DNA of 62,000 bases from Phoronis australis (taxonomy: Eukaryota > Phoronida > Phoronidae), in the NCBI GenBank assembly GCA_002633005.1, contig NMRA01000359.1, forward strand, positions 1-62,000. The letters run 5' to 3'. A program made the position numbers and the translations under genes. Shown one piece after another: positions 22,201-32,800 of this stretch (position 1 is its first letter; each line of letters opens with the position of its first letter). The notes beneath the pieces are model-generated. The model saw only the letters and a list, made by a program, of their open reading frames with translations, was not told the origin of the DNA and did not search any database.

Positions 22201-24748
22201 AAATGAAACCTAGACAGTACGAACCGTGCTAGCAATGAAATGAAATTCTCGTAATCTTTATTTTTGTGGAGAAATTTGTCAAAATAATGTTTCACTTAAC
22301 TGCCATACAAGTGAAGAATTACCGTGTACTTTTGTTTTCAAACGGTCCAAAGAGTTTACATATCACTGTTTTAAGCATGGAGAGTATTTGTTAAAAGTTC
22401 AAACTGTATTCCTCAATTCGTAATCTCTGAATATTTTAGTCTGGGGTATTTGGTATACATTGATTGAGATGACTTAAATACATTTGTAGCCATTTTTCGA
22501 AAAACGTGTTGACTTGATGAAATAGGCCTCGTCGCTAGATGGTGATGGTTGGTGGACAGTGGTCGGCATTTTTGTACGGCTTTAACATAGTGTAATATTT
22601 CCCAGCATTTTGATAATTTCTTGGTCACCACCATGTGGTCAAACTTTCTTTGTATTTTTCTGATGTGGGATATTCAAGTTATTCAATGTCTCAAAAATAT
22701 GCAATGTCTCTAAATTTCTGTTCGTGAAAGAAATCGTATTTCGTAGCTGTCAACACATAGGCTTTGCTCTCCAGAATTGGAAATTTTGTCAAGTCAAAGA
22801 CACGTTTCTGCAGTATTTAGAATGTTTCCTATTGAGCTGTTGCATAGACAAAACAACTATGTGTATTTATTGTGTGTGAACACGGCAAAGTCTGCTGATA
22901 GTGCTATTGCCAGAAGTTATCTCATTTCCCCTCTCCAAAACGAGGAGAGCTAGGGCTGAGTTTTTATGTGGCCTGTGTTAGTCTTCTGCCACTGATCATC
23001 TTATTTCAAATTTGAAACAACATTCTTTGTGCTTCCTCAAAAGTGACTTACTAGTTATTACAATTAAGATTATGGTTTTTGCCATGTTACGTTTTAGAAA
23101 AAAAATTATATATTTTGAACAACTATGAGTTATGACAATATTTGCAGAGAACATGCACTTTTACTGAGCTGAGATAAGGACTTATTGTTAAAAATAGAGT
23201 GAATTTCCTATAAAAAGTCACTTTTCATGACTTCAGGTCAGGCTCCACGCAACTGTTTGTGAAGTATAATTAAATGATCACTTGAGCAACAGTGCAAACT
23301 TTGAGAATATACTCATTACTGCTAGTCATTAAGGTAATTTGCATTAAAAATTCCAGTGGTGTGGTGTGGTAATACTTGCATGACTAATTTAACCTTTATT
23401 CATTATCTGAATTGTGAGTCTGAGCGTAATACCAAATTTCTGACTTAAATCTCAATTCACTTTCATGAAAAAGACTTGGACTCGGGCCTCAAAATTTAAC
23501 CAATCACGCGACATGATTAAATTACAAATTTGAAAGTTTTCTCGAACTTTCTCAAAGTGTGCCATGAAATTGGTCAAGCTTCAAAGTCAAGTTCCTAGTA
23601 CAAAAATTAGACGTCGGGCTCTGATCTTGCAACTTTGTTGTTTCAGGGGCAGTTAACGCCATAATATTTGGTCTTGATAGAGAAACCGTTAGTCATCTTT
23701 CATGTGCTGAAATCAGGGTAAGTCTTTGTGCTTGCAATATATTGTAGACAATGCTAATAATAACTTTTGAAAGTCATGGATGATGCAATGTCTCTATGCT
23801 TTTCCGGAATCTGTCGTCATTGAACTTAGTTATAATGCAGTGATAGTGGCCAACTAGGGATTTAAAAATTAGCAAATCAAAACTCGTGCGCAAGTGTAAT
23901 TCCTCAGGGGCAGATCCAGGATTTTAAGTTGGGGGGGCAGAGCAAAGTATTAGCCAGAATTTTGCCTGTCAGACATTCGCACCCCCAAACTGCCAAATGT
24001 AATCTGGGAGAATTTTAGGGGGGGCCATGGCCCCCTTGGCCCCCCTCTAAATCTGCCACTGTACCCCAAGTACATCAAGAACATAGACAACTGTTGCCAT
24101 GGAAATTAAACAAAATGTGCTGCTGTTGTATTCAATTCATAAAAGTACCGTTTTTAAAATTGTGAACAATGGCCAAATTTTTATAAGTAGTTTCCAGGAT
24201 TGGGAGTTGAGGAATTTTACCACAGTTTTGTTTTGTGCAAATGAAAGTTGCTCTCAGCTCTTCAAATTTCACCCGATTGTTTAAATTACATTCCCTGTAA
24301 AGAGGGGGCTTATTTCTCATTAGGTAAGACATCATGTGTACCAGTTGTCATGTAGGAAAGATTTACTAAACACATTGCTCATATTCTATTATTTACCTGC
24401 TTGTCTTGTTTTTAACTTTTCAAATGTTTAAAAGACTGGGATTTTATTTCTCTGGTTGATTGCTGTTACAACCATGCCTATAATTGGAGGTCAGAGGTCA
24501 TAACATACTTCTAGTTTCATAATTGGTAAATAAATGAGCTTTACTTTCCGTCCAAAAATAAAAAAACATCACCACTAACACGTCTTCTATGGTTGGTGAC
24601 CTCTGTATTGGATTGTGTTTGGCCATTTCAGCTGACATTGAGAAGTCGGTTTTCAAGCCCATCTCTTATTCGAGAGTATCCCGCTGGGCCCACAGATTAC
24701 GGAAATGTTGGAAGTGATGAACGTGAGGAAGTGCCTGAGAACCAATGA
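13285..24748 (+). CDS. Seven-transmembrane receptor of the cAMP-receptor-like / GPR157 class (partial model)
   Basis: Ten exons were traced by splice sites, phase and protein similarity: 13285-13337, 13641-13695, 14834-14887, 17171-17260, 17530-17562, 19043-19121, 19999-20046, 21937-22096, 23647-23717 and 24632-24748 (TGA stop at 24746-24748). All have AG acceptors and GT donors. The first two join in phase to give TM1 (ASLSIIGCLFMIFVIWLF). The third gives the start of TM2 (LILCLTIAALLDAFAAM). The fourth and fifth give TM4 and the family hallmark AYHVFSWGIAIVV, then KPAGAWCWLNDW. The sixth gives TM5 and the eighth TM6 (YPLAYLLLNVLPLVNRI) and most of TM7. The ninth gives AVNAIIFGLDRET. The cytosolic tail is short and acidic. 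This pattern is that of the Dictyostelium cAMP receptor-like GPCRs with animal members. The ligand is unknown, and coupling to G proteins at the plasma membrane is inferred. Exon 3 ends in phase 0 and exon 4 starts in phase 1, so at least one exon covering late TM2 to TM3 is missing from my model. The initiator exon is also missing. Confidence 0.8.
14511..14735 (+). repeat. tRNA-derived SINE, copy 1
   Basis: The 5' part is tRNA-like: GTGGGTTCGAGTCCCAC (14563-14579 region) forms a perfect T-arm and holds a consensus B box (GGTTCGAGTCC, 14566-14576), preceded by a degenerate A box near TAGTGTCATAGG. The body (TGGGTCACACTGCTAA, later CGGCCTGCGCACA) recurs at 59746-59944 in the same order. It ends in a T-rich stretch after GCCTGCAACT. 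It sits in an intron of the receptor gene, in sense orientation. It is not counted as a real tRNA because the acceptor and D arms do not fold properly. Confidence 0.7.
15797..16363 (-). pseudogene. Decayed fragment of an unrecognised repeated gene inside a receptor intron
   Basis: Three overlapping minus-strand frames (16363-16163, 16248-15988, 15991-15797) follow each other closely and look protein-like: GILVEWDRLLEVISFDE, then SLMEFDSVVEAWAATAELAG, then VKGYTADPEKDAVTCEVDVP. The first block shares WDRLxExISFD with the frame at 29729-29900, which suggests one dispersed gene family. No domain was recognised. Frame changes suggest it is no longer functional. It lies in the same intron where the receptor's missing exon would be expected. 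Confidence 0.35.
20600..21100 (+). repeat. Degenerate tandem array with a CTAGTGGC core
   Basis: The core CCTAGTGGC or TCTAGTGGC occurs at about 20629, 20773, 20934 and 21072, spaced 144, 161 and 138 bases apart. Each core is followed by similar text (TTTTAGTTTTTTATGC / TTTTGATAGTTTTTGCGC; CTGTATCTTC; GGATTTTTATAAAATTCGGC / GGATCTTTATTGAATTTTGC). It is a diverged tandem repeat in a receptor intron. Confidence 0.5.
23905..24061 (+). repeat. Short dispersed element (CAGTGGCGGATCC family), copy 1
   Basis: It begins with a CAGGGGCAGATCCAGGATTT end and finishes with AAATCTGCCACTG, the two being inverted versions of one terminus. The interior holds TTTTGCCTGTCAGACATT and GGCCATGGCCCCC. It is a MITE-like element. 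Other copies lie at 29931-30062 (minus), 43070-43221, 46884-46999 (diverged) and 55196-55335. Confidence 0.65.
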
Positions 24749-24873
24749 CTGCTTGACCCGCTGGATGACGAATTTGATATTGACGACAGTTTCCATCGTA
24801 AACAGTTTTTTAACAATGCTACACCTGAGAGTTGAAAATTATTGTACATATTCATCAACTGTAAAGCTGCTCT

Positions 24874-24879
24874 AATAAA
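24874..24879 (+). promoter_or_regulatory. Polyadenylation signal of the receptor gene
   Basis: AATAAA lies 126 bases past the receptor stop codon and is followed by a CATCTCGTCT stretch. Its position fits a short 3' UTR. Confidence 0.6.
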
Positions 24880-24899
24880 CATCTCGTCTAACAGATGCC

Positions 24900-26900
24900 A
24901 GGGGTTGACAAAAAGTGAATTTTTTCGTTTGACACCATACCATACTATGTGTTGGCCTGTCCTAGACAGAAATTATTAAACTCCGGGTTTCTAAGTATCA
25001 CCCCCTCTAACAAAGACCGGGTCTGGAGCATGTCTAAAAATCAATGCCTGGCTACTGCTAGAAGCATTGGGGTAGTTCTTCAGGTGTATATGATTTGTGT
25101 TGGTATCTGCTTCACAATTTACTCTTTAGAGCATATACTTATGTGATGTCAACATGGAACAGGTGTTTGTGCATTGACACGTTACACTCCTAGGATTTTC
25201 CAGCAAAATTCATGTAAGTCAGTCGCATGTAAGCCTGATGTTCGTTGCACGATCCCTCAGGCAAGTTGAATCTTAGATAAAATCTCTCCATTTTGTTGGA
25301 TCCAACTTCATACACGAGTTTTTCCCATTTTTGCTTGAACGTATTCTATTGATATTTGCTTGCTGTATGATACATGTGTTTCAAGGTTTATATTTTCAGG
25401 GATAATGCATATTTATGATGGTATATGGTATACGGATTTTCCTGGCCTTGCTTTTTATGGATGTGTGCAACTTCCTTTTGAAGCAGTGCTCCTTGTGTGT
25501 CAATTTTTTATGAATAATTGGCCAGACGAATTATTACTTATTACTACTACTTTGCGTCCTTAACAGATTGTTCGTCTTGTCTCTAATTATTATTGAACAC
25601 AATGTGCTATGATTGTGAGTTATTTTGTGGTCTTTCATTGTAAGCAGGCACAGGTCATCCAGTGGGTTCATGTGTGTGTGTGTGTGACGAATGTTTCACG
25701 CAGTTGTAGGGTTTTTGTGCGTAAATTTTTATGACTGTTTGTGCATGTTTATGGTAGCTAACATTTCGCCTGCCTAAAACCTAAATGGCAATAGAGATCG
25801 TTTGTCTTCACTTGACCTTGTGTAAGGCCTCTTAGGAAAACAATGTTTTTGAAAAGATTATTTACAATTTATTTTACAGTATTATCATTATTATACATGT
25901 ATGACTTATCAGTTAAATCGGAACGAATAAATCTTCCAAAGTTAACATCTTTGTACACTGCAATTTACTGCATTTGGGCGTTTTATTGCATTTTTTTTAT
26001 ATGTTGTGTGAACAATGCAAAGCTCTTGAATCCAGTTTTATGGGTTTCGAAATGGTGGTGATTTTCAGGTCAGTAATAACATATTCGTACCTCTGGTCGC
26101 CTTGTTTTATAATCTAGCACTCAGTAATGTATGCAACTTGAGATTGAACGTTGGTTTATGACAGAGTACTGAACATATTGAGGGATGCTCAACCGATTAC
26201 ACCGAGTGAGTTTTATCAAACATGATCGGGGCTTTATTTGGATCGAGACTTAGCTGTCATATTTCAGAGATGCAACAGTAATACTACGGAAACGTGCTTC
26301 AACGACAGTGTACGAAATGGCAAGCATCTGCCGGAGATCGACCAGAAGTCGTGCGACGTTCCTTGATATCGGTCGATTTTTCAGTTGTAGTTCGGTTTGC
26401 AATCTGCAGATCATCGGTCGATCGATATGGTACTATACCCAACAGTAACTGATGTCTTGCCATTGAAAAATCGACCCAGTTTAGGAAAATAGTGTGTAGA
26501 TTTGTGATTTTTGAACCCGACGTTCCTGACAATCTCCGATTATTGCCCTACTTCCTCCGATATGACCTTCAGAAACTAATTGGATAAGCGCTGGAAACCT
26601 TTTGTGATTTCGACATTTAAAAACCTGTAAATTAACCATGTCGCAGCCGATAAAGGAAGAACACATTGGTCAAGTTTTGAGTTATTTCAACAGTATGGAA
26701 GTTGTCCGTAACCTGTCACTCTTGAGAGAGAACACCTAGTCCTATATTCCACACTTTCACTTCAGATCTAGTTTCCTCTGAATGGTACGCAATTAGGACT
26801 TGTTTAAGAAGTCTACGTTGTGTGTGGGTTAGGCTGAAACCACTGCTCTGCCAGCATGGAACACCAATAGTTAAAACTATCTTAAGACTGGTTGCGTTTT
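24900..26900. other. Intergenic stretch between receptor and kinase genes
   Basis: AT-rich with no recognisable gene. It contains a 16-base TG microsatellite at 25671-25686. Frames at 25360-25563 and 25843-26061 are hydrophobic but start at non-ATG or isolated codons, have no homology that I see, and are probably chance. Confidence 0.5.
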
Positions 26901-26907
26901 TTCTGTT

Positions 26908-26913
26908 TTTATT
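26908..26913 (-). promoter_or_regulatory. Polyadenylation signal of the kinase-like gene
   Basis: TTTATT on the plus strand is AATAAA on the minus strand, about 235 bases beyond the kinase stop codon at 27146. Confidence 0.4.
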
Positions 26914-27145
26914 CGTTATGATTCTATATAATGCAAACCAGCGTGAACTGACGTGTGGTACATTTGCTTTTTCTCCCTTTTGTTAAAGGAACGTCTTTTT
27001 AACTGAAAAAGCCGAGAGCATTCGCGGCTAAATGTGTTTTTGCGATTTTTAGTCAACAATTTCGAAATTTTGTTTAGAATCGTGGGTGATTCCATTTCAA
27101 CAATTGGGGGTGATTTGGAGGGAGGTTTTATTCTTCGCCGGCGAG

Positions 27146-28441
27146 CTAACATATTGATAACTCTGATTTTAATGCTCTTTCTTCGGCGCCTTCTATTATT
27201 TTTTGTGGCTGACGTACTAAGTGAAAATTGCCAATGAACACTCTGTTGTCCTCGTTTGCCATCCATTCTCCGTGAGTTACCCTGTTTAGTGTGAACCGGT
27301 TATCGGGCGAATAGCACAGCATTCCTTCGATCGTATGCAAGAGCTCCTTGGAAAGGGGCAGAACGGTGTGACTTGGAAACGCCACTCCAGAAGGCGCAGA
27401 TTTTAAGACGTCGCTTTTGTTGCTTGGGAATGGGAGCCGGCCTGTCACCATGTGGTACAGGTTGACACCGAGAGTCCAAATGTCTGTTTTCCGCGGGCAG
27501 TAGGGGGTGGGTTGAAGGATTTCGGGCGCAGTGAATCCAGGCGTTCCAACAGAGTCGTCTGTTAGGAGCTCGCCACAAACGAAGGCAACGGCACAACCGA
27601 AACCACACAGTTTAAGTTGGTTGCAGCGATCTATCAGCCAATTCTCGCACTTCAAGTCCCGGTGTGCTATTTGGTTGCTATGGAGATAGTCTACAGCGCC
27701 CATCATTTGCCTCATGTACTTTTTCGCCACTGGCTCCGTTATGAAGCTGACTTCTCGGCTTTGTAACAACTGCTCCAAGTTACCGTTCTCGCAGAATTCC
27801 GTGACTATACATAGCCTTCCACGAATGTTCAAGTGCTGTAACATTTGCACGATATGAGGGTGATTCTTATCTCTTAAAATAGTAACTTCCTCCGGTAAGT
27901 TCGGAGATGTTGAGCCGCCACTCAAACTTCTGATAGACGACTTCTTTTTAAGATTTTTAGAAAGGAACTTTATAGCTACTCTCTTCCCCGTGCCATTTGC
28001 GTGACCCAGAATAACGCTGCCTTGACGTCCCTTTTCCAGCACACTCATGCAACTGAAGCCCCAATAAGGAAGTTCGCTGAGGACGACATCAAAAAACGAA
28101 TCGCCAGTTGGGGGAAACTTTTTGCTATTGGCGGACGTCGGCGGGTCGCCATGGCGATCGTGCCATATATCACCCAATGAACATCTCAGTCGGATTAGCT
28201 GCAGCTTTCTTCCGCTACCTTCGCCCTTGTCGTCTGCCTGACTACTTGCTGCGCGAAATCCGGATACAGACAGTTTGTCTGATTTCTTAACATACGCTAG
28301 GAAGTCGTGGTGTTTGCTAATCGTTCCGTCTTCTAACAGTTTACGTGCGCCAACCAGACCAGCGGATGTTTTGGGAAGTTTTGTGCAGTCCCCGCTACTG
28401 TTAGATTGTTCCATTTTTCTTTTTCTTGAAATGTCAGCCAT
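27146..28441 (-). CDS. TSSK-like Ser/Thr kinase-fold protein with GFG in place of DFG
   Basis: A 431-residue intronless frame starting at a true ATG (28441). Residues 1-125 are a low-similarity N-terminal extension. The kinase domain spans about 128-394. It has a weak glycine loop (KGRQGSV, 137-143), VAIK with Lys158, a helix C Glu at 184/185, HRDLKCEN at 260-267 with catalytic Asp262 and Asn267, then LCGFGCA at 278-284 where the DFG aspartate is Gly280 (codon GGT, one base from GAT). After that come GTPGFTAPE (299-307), DIWTLG (320-325) and Arg382. HRDLKCEN and the overall domain are most like the testis-specific serine kinase / CAMK-like group. In active kinases the DFG Asp chelates ATP-bound magnesium, so this may be a pseudokinase or a kinase with altered metal use. 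An intact frame and conserved residues elsewhere argue against a dead pseudogene. Expression in the germ line is a guess from the family only. Confidence 0.85.
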   Translation of the reverse strand: MADISRKRKMEQSNSSGDCTKLPKTSAGLVGARKLLEDGTISKHHDFLAYVKKSDKLSVSGFRAASSQADDKGEGSGRKLQLIRLRCSLGDIWHDRHGDPPTSANSKKFPPTGDSFFDVVLSELPYWGFSCMSVLEKGRQGSVILGHANGTGKRVAIKFLSKNLKKKSSIRSLSGGSTSPNLPEEVTILRDKNHPHIVQMLQHLNIRGRLCIVTEFCENGNLEQLLQSREVSFITEPVAKKYMRQMMGAVDYLHSNQIAHRDLKCENWLIDRCNQLKLCGFGCAVAFVCGELLTDDSVGTPGFTAPEILQPTPYCPRKTDIWTLGVNLYHMVTGRLPFPSNKSDVLKSAPSGVAFPSHTVLPLSKELLHTIEGMLCYSPDNRFTLNRVTHGEWMANEDNRVFIGNFHLVRQPQKIIEGAEERALKSELSIC

Positions 28442-29728
28442 AACGGCTTGTGTATTCTTTCATGCTGGTTTATTTTTATGTTGCCACACGGCTTATTTAA
28501 ATTAAGTGACCTCACACAATTGGTTTCCCATAATGCAATTCCATCGCCATGATTACCACCTTGCTACGTCATGTGAACCCTACAACAAGAAACGTGTTCT
28601 AAAATGCATATCGCTAATAGTATGTTCAACAGAAGCTTGCGTGACGGAAATAGTATGACGTTCCACGGCGTTCCGCGGCTATTAGCTGGGGTGAAAATCA
28701 CGAGAACTAGGTAGTTGAGACGTGACCATACGACGGAGCCTTAAATACAGTTGGTTGAACACCTTGCTACAAAATATTTTTAAAATTCTGCTTATTTTCC
28801 GCATATTTACATAAGAATTTGTGCATTTTACCTCCTGCTCCTGCAGAGCACTGCAAAGCGGCATGCCACAACATCAAAATCTTTTGGGTCCAATCCTTCA
28901 AGTGCCCAAGTGACTTGTTTGTTGGCGAAGCAGTGCACACGGTCTTCTGACGGCTTAGTGGTAGGGGCTACAACTGTAGAAAATCTCATCATGAGCAAGG
29001 AGTCCACTAGTACTGGGTTCTGTTCTTAATCTCCTCAACATGAAAATTGTCAAACGTTGAAGACCCTTCCAGCAATGTATGCATGTAATGTATGTGTTTG
29101 TGTTACCGTAAATTGTTTCATCTTTTTACAAATCGGGTAAGGTGTTGGCAAGAGGGTTGTACTCTATTTGGAATCTGGGAAATTGATGTCTATATACACG
29201 TGCATGCAGATGCGTAGGCTAAGTCATGGAAGGTTGAAGACCAAAACACGTAATGTACATTTATTTGAACATTTCAAGCAATATATTCTTTTTGGCATCT
29301 CTTACTACTGAAATAGTTTTGGCAACAGTTGTATAATGTTGGAATGTTTTATTTGGCAAAATAATAACAAGTACAACGGCCTATACACGCTCGCATCTAA
29401 ATTCGTTTCAATGAGATTACTGTTTGGCCATTTATGAGATATGATGTTCTGAAGTTAGCCAAATTTAGACATTTTCTAGGGTCCTACATAACCCTAACTG
29501 ATTTTAGTTGAAACCTGCTTCTATTGCTCAACGGAGACACCGATGGGGTATTACTATAGAGAACAGAGCGTAACGTAAAGCCATCTAGACGCATTGCAAT
29601 AATTTCATCCAAAATTATACAACTTCATATGAAGCCGTTTGATACAACAACGTATTTAGGCTAATTCAGATGCAGTGACATTTTCAAAACTATCATAAAC
29701 TAAAATAAAAAGCGGGATATCTGGGTTT
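28442..29728. other. Intergenic stretch upstream of the kinase gene
   Basis: It probably contains the kinase promoter. A TTTAAATAA on the minus strand about 55 bases upstream of the ATG (near 28492-28502) is a weak TATA-like candidate. No other gene or RNA was recognised. Confidence 0.4.
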
Positions 29729-29900
29729 ATGCCAAAACGCAAGGGTGAATGTTCGCCCCCCGGCCGAAAAACCGCAAAACGTACTTCTGTGATTATTACT
29801 GGATGGGATAGACTTCATGAACTTATTAGCTTTGACCAAATACAGTGTAGTAAACAACAGAATCTGGTGTCAGTTTGTCCCTGCACTCAGCAGGCTTGTT
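29729..29900 (+). pseudogene. Fragment of an unrecognised repeated gene (WDRLxELISFD motif)
   Basis: An ATG-initiated frame begins with a Lys/Arg-rich stretch (MPKRKGECSPPGRKTAKRTS), then VIITGWDRLHELISFDQIQ. The WDRLxExISFD block matches the minus-strand fragment at 15797-16363. The frame runs on into a dispersed element at 29931, so the gene part is truncated. It could be the 5' end of a dispersed gene or element. No function can be assigned. Confidence 0.35.
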
Positions 29901-29930
29901 ACTTTTGTAAGTTTGAAAGGAGCTTACACA

Positions 29931-30062
29931 CCGGTGACGGATTTAGATGGGCAAGGGGTCATGGTCCCCCTAAAAGGTGATACGAATGTCTGACGGGAAA
30001 AATCCTGGCTAACACTCTGCCTTGTTCCCGTGCCTAATTCAAAATCCTGAATCCACCCCTGC
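29931..30062 (-). repeat. Short dispersed element (CAGTGGCGGATCC family), minus-strand copy
   Basis: Read on the minus strand it starts GGGGTGGATTCAGGATTTTG, contains AGCCAGGATTTTTCCCGTCA and ends in TAAATCCGTCACCGG, the same order as the copy at 23905-24061. Confidence 0.6.
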
Positions 30063-30069
30063 ACACTGA

Positions 30070-31550
30070 GTAAACTCCACGACCAAGTCAAATCTGAACG
30101 GCCAGGTTGGCAACTTAGTCAGTTTCTCTTGGGTGCGTCTCCTGCAACAAATTACATGATAGTACTTTCCAAGTCATTTTTTAATAAAATATTCATATTG
30201 CGTCTATTGGTCAGAAGAAGGGGGAGAGGGGATATGTGCGCCGTTACTTCCTGTTGCAATTCCAACCCCCAGTCCTCTTAGTTGTCGGCTTCTCTTCATT
30301 TGCGTGANCTCCCCTGGTTGCGAGCATGAGGTTTCAACAATCATTCATGAAAATCATGTTTCATGTTTCTTCGAAATTTATACATTCTTAGACAATGAAT
30401 GTTTCAGGCAAGGCAAACAAGTTTTCCAACAAATCTACAAAATTGGTATCACTGGAAGAAGTGAATGGTGACGATACCATAAATTTCGGGGTGACATTGA
30501 GAATCCGCTTTTCAAGCGTTGATTCACATATACCAATGTAAGCTGTATTAGACTGTTCGGTGTGTATCTTTTCCAGCTTCCAGGATATAACACATGCGTG
30601 GCGCACATGTTGGGAACTTTATCATTAACGTCACTCAATTACACATAAAGTAACACGCTTAACGAATACTTTAATCTTTTTGTTTTACTGAACTAAAAGT
30701 TTTACAAATCACTCTGCTACTTTTATTGACAAGATATGTCGTAAAAATTCGAGTACGGTTCAATTTACCATTTCTGGAATTTTTCTTTCTTCGTCTTCTG
30801 ACCGCTGTCCAACATTTCTTTCATTTGATATTAAGACAAACTTCTAAGTCCCAAATATGTCACTAATTCTTATCCCATGAATGAACAATCTATCTCAAAA
30901 ATGATCTCAGACTGACAAACTTTCGAATACTCTTTAGCAAAGGAAATCGTGGCCTGGACTTGAACACAATTTAAAACACGAACATTAACAAACACTTCCC
31001 AATAAAAGCTGTTAAGTTAAACAAATACAACCACTAATGTAACACGTGGTTAACTAATGATATACCGGTACAGTGAGAGACCGTACAAGCGTCTATATTC
31101 TCTCTCAAATGACTAACATCACGGAATCTTAAATACTAACCTTAGAGTGTACAACATTTTTAAACACTCATCAAAAATGCCAAACCAATTCATTATCATA
31201 ATGAATTCGCACACAGCGATGACTCCAGCCGGTAAGGCATGGCTTGGCTGCTACTATGAACGGTGCTCTTGGCAGAAACAATAACCCCTGGATTTCACCG
31301 TTTGGGAGGCCCTCTGTAAACACTTAGATATACATTTTCTCGCACATGTATAATTTGGGAAGTAAATTGTTCATGAAGAGTGCGTGGGTCTATGAATGGA
31401 TGGTGTGTGAATGTTAATAGTTTTTAGTTAGCAGTTTGCTGTTGTTTTCTTTCTTTTCAGAAATAAAATATTTACCTAGAAAAAACAACTCTTCTGTAGG
31501 CCAAATCAGTTGCGTAATGACACTAAACTGTCCGTAAATAAGCTACAGCC
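30070..31550. other. Stretch with no recognisable gene
   Basis: AT-rich sequence with an isolated N at 30308. No convincing coding frame or RNA was seen. The right part may be the unrecognisable 5' portion of the LINE relic that begins near 31555. Confidence 0.45.
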
Positions 31551-31554
31551 AATG

Positions 31555-32800
31555 CATTCATTCTTAGTTTACAAACTTTGGACCCGCTCTCGCATGGAGA
31601 GTTAGATTAGTCAGGTAAAAAATCACAAAATTTACATCTACTAATGAAGAAGAAATTATGAAGATAATATCCACTTCAAAAGCCAAATCAAGTTGCGTGC
31701 ACGATGAAATCACTGTCAAAGTACAATTAGCAAACCCCTATCGTTTATTGTTAACAAATGGAGTATCTCCAGAAAAAATCAAAATCAGCATAAGTAGTCG
31801 TCGTTTTACAGGTACTGAAAATAGTGATATCGACGAGGAATATTCATCAAGATACAGACCAATTCCAACATTACCTTATCTTCTCGAAATGTTTCGAGAC
31901 GCTGTACACTAACTCCCTTCTCAAGATTCCCTGTATGATCAACCGTACGGCTTTCGTTCTACACACCCCGCTGAACGTGCCTTTTTAGAGTTTGGCAGAG
32001 CATTTGACGCTGTTGATGATATCTCATTTATACCACAAAACGGAGCCATTACGGCATCAAAGAAAATTAACTAAACGGGTTTGATAGTTACTTGTCGGGC
32101 AGAAAACAATTTGTTGTTATGAACAATATTTATTATTCGCCATTCAATATCTCAACTGGTGTCCCTTATGATCAATTCTTCGGTCCTCATCTCTTCCCCC
32201 TATACGTTATCTATATAACGACCTTACCTACCTACCTCACCGTTTCAATGCACCTGACGACACACGTCTGATTGCCCCAGTCTCACTCATGAAATGCAAT
32301 GATAACTCAAGAATATTATCCGAATTCATTAACGACTAGTTCTCTCTACTCAATGACTGGCTCGTTGTAAATAAATTGAATTGAATTGAATTTAAAGACC
32401 TCCAAATCCTAGTATGTGGTTTCTAGTCATCACCTTCAACTAATTCCACGCATATACATTAACGTACGACGGTTCCTTGAACTATTTCTAGACTCCACCT
32501 CGTCTTTGGGTAAACACGCACAGGAGTTGTCACAACAAAAGTCAAAACATATGGCGCACTTTCGCGCTTGAAATATTACTTTCCACAGGGAAACTTACTT
32601 TCACTTATTTCACCACATTTGACGGACTTATTCGATTACCACCTGGGGTTTCAATAGTTGTCATTGCCTCAAAGTACTGCAGAAAAAAAGCAATCAAACG
32701 TAATCGTTTCCAGAATTTATGCTCACACTCAATCGCTTTTTAAAGAACTTAACCTTTTTATCTCCAGATTCTGTCTCGTACATTAAAATTCACTCGATGA
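31555..32800 (+). mobile_element. Jockey/CR1-like LINE reverse transcriptase relic
   Basis: Plus-strand blocks in changing frames reproduce the order of Jockey/CR1-type ORF2: TSTNEEEIMKIISTSKAKSS then VHDEITVK (31630-31710), LLTNGVSPEKIKI, SSRYRPIPTLPYLLEMFRDA (about 31845-31905; the YRPIS-LP-LSKIFE motif), LYDQPYGFRSTHPAERAFLE (31930-31990), FDAVDDIS (first catalytic region), FDSYLSGRKQFVV then NISTGVP and FGPHLFPLYVIYI (32080-32215), LLNDWLVVNKL (32345-32380), and AHTQSLFKELNLF near 32725-32760. The Y/FADD active site is not visible. Multiple stops and frameshifts show it is an inactive fossil. No endonuclease domain or clear ends were found. Confidence 0.7.

Noticed and set aside
27300-27608. 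A second minus-strand frame inside the kinase gene
   Set aside because: It is a shadow of the kinase in another frame.
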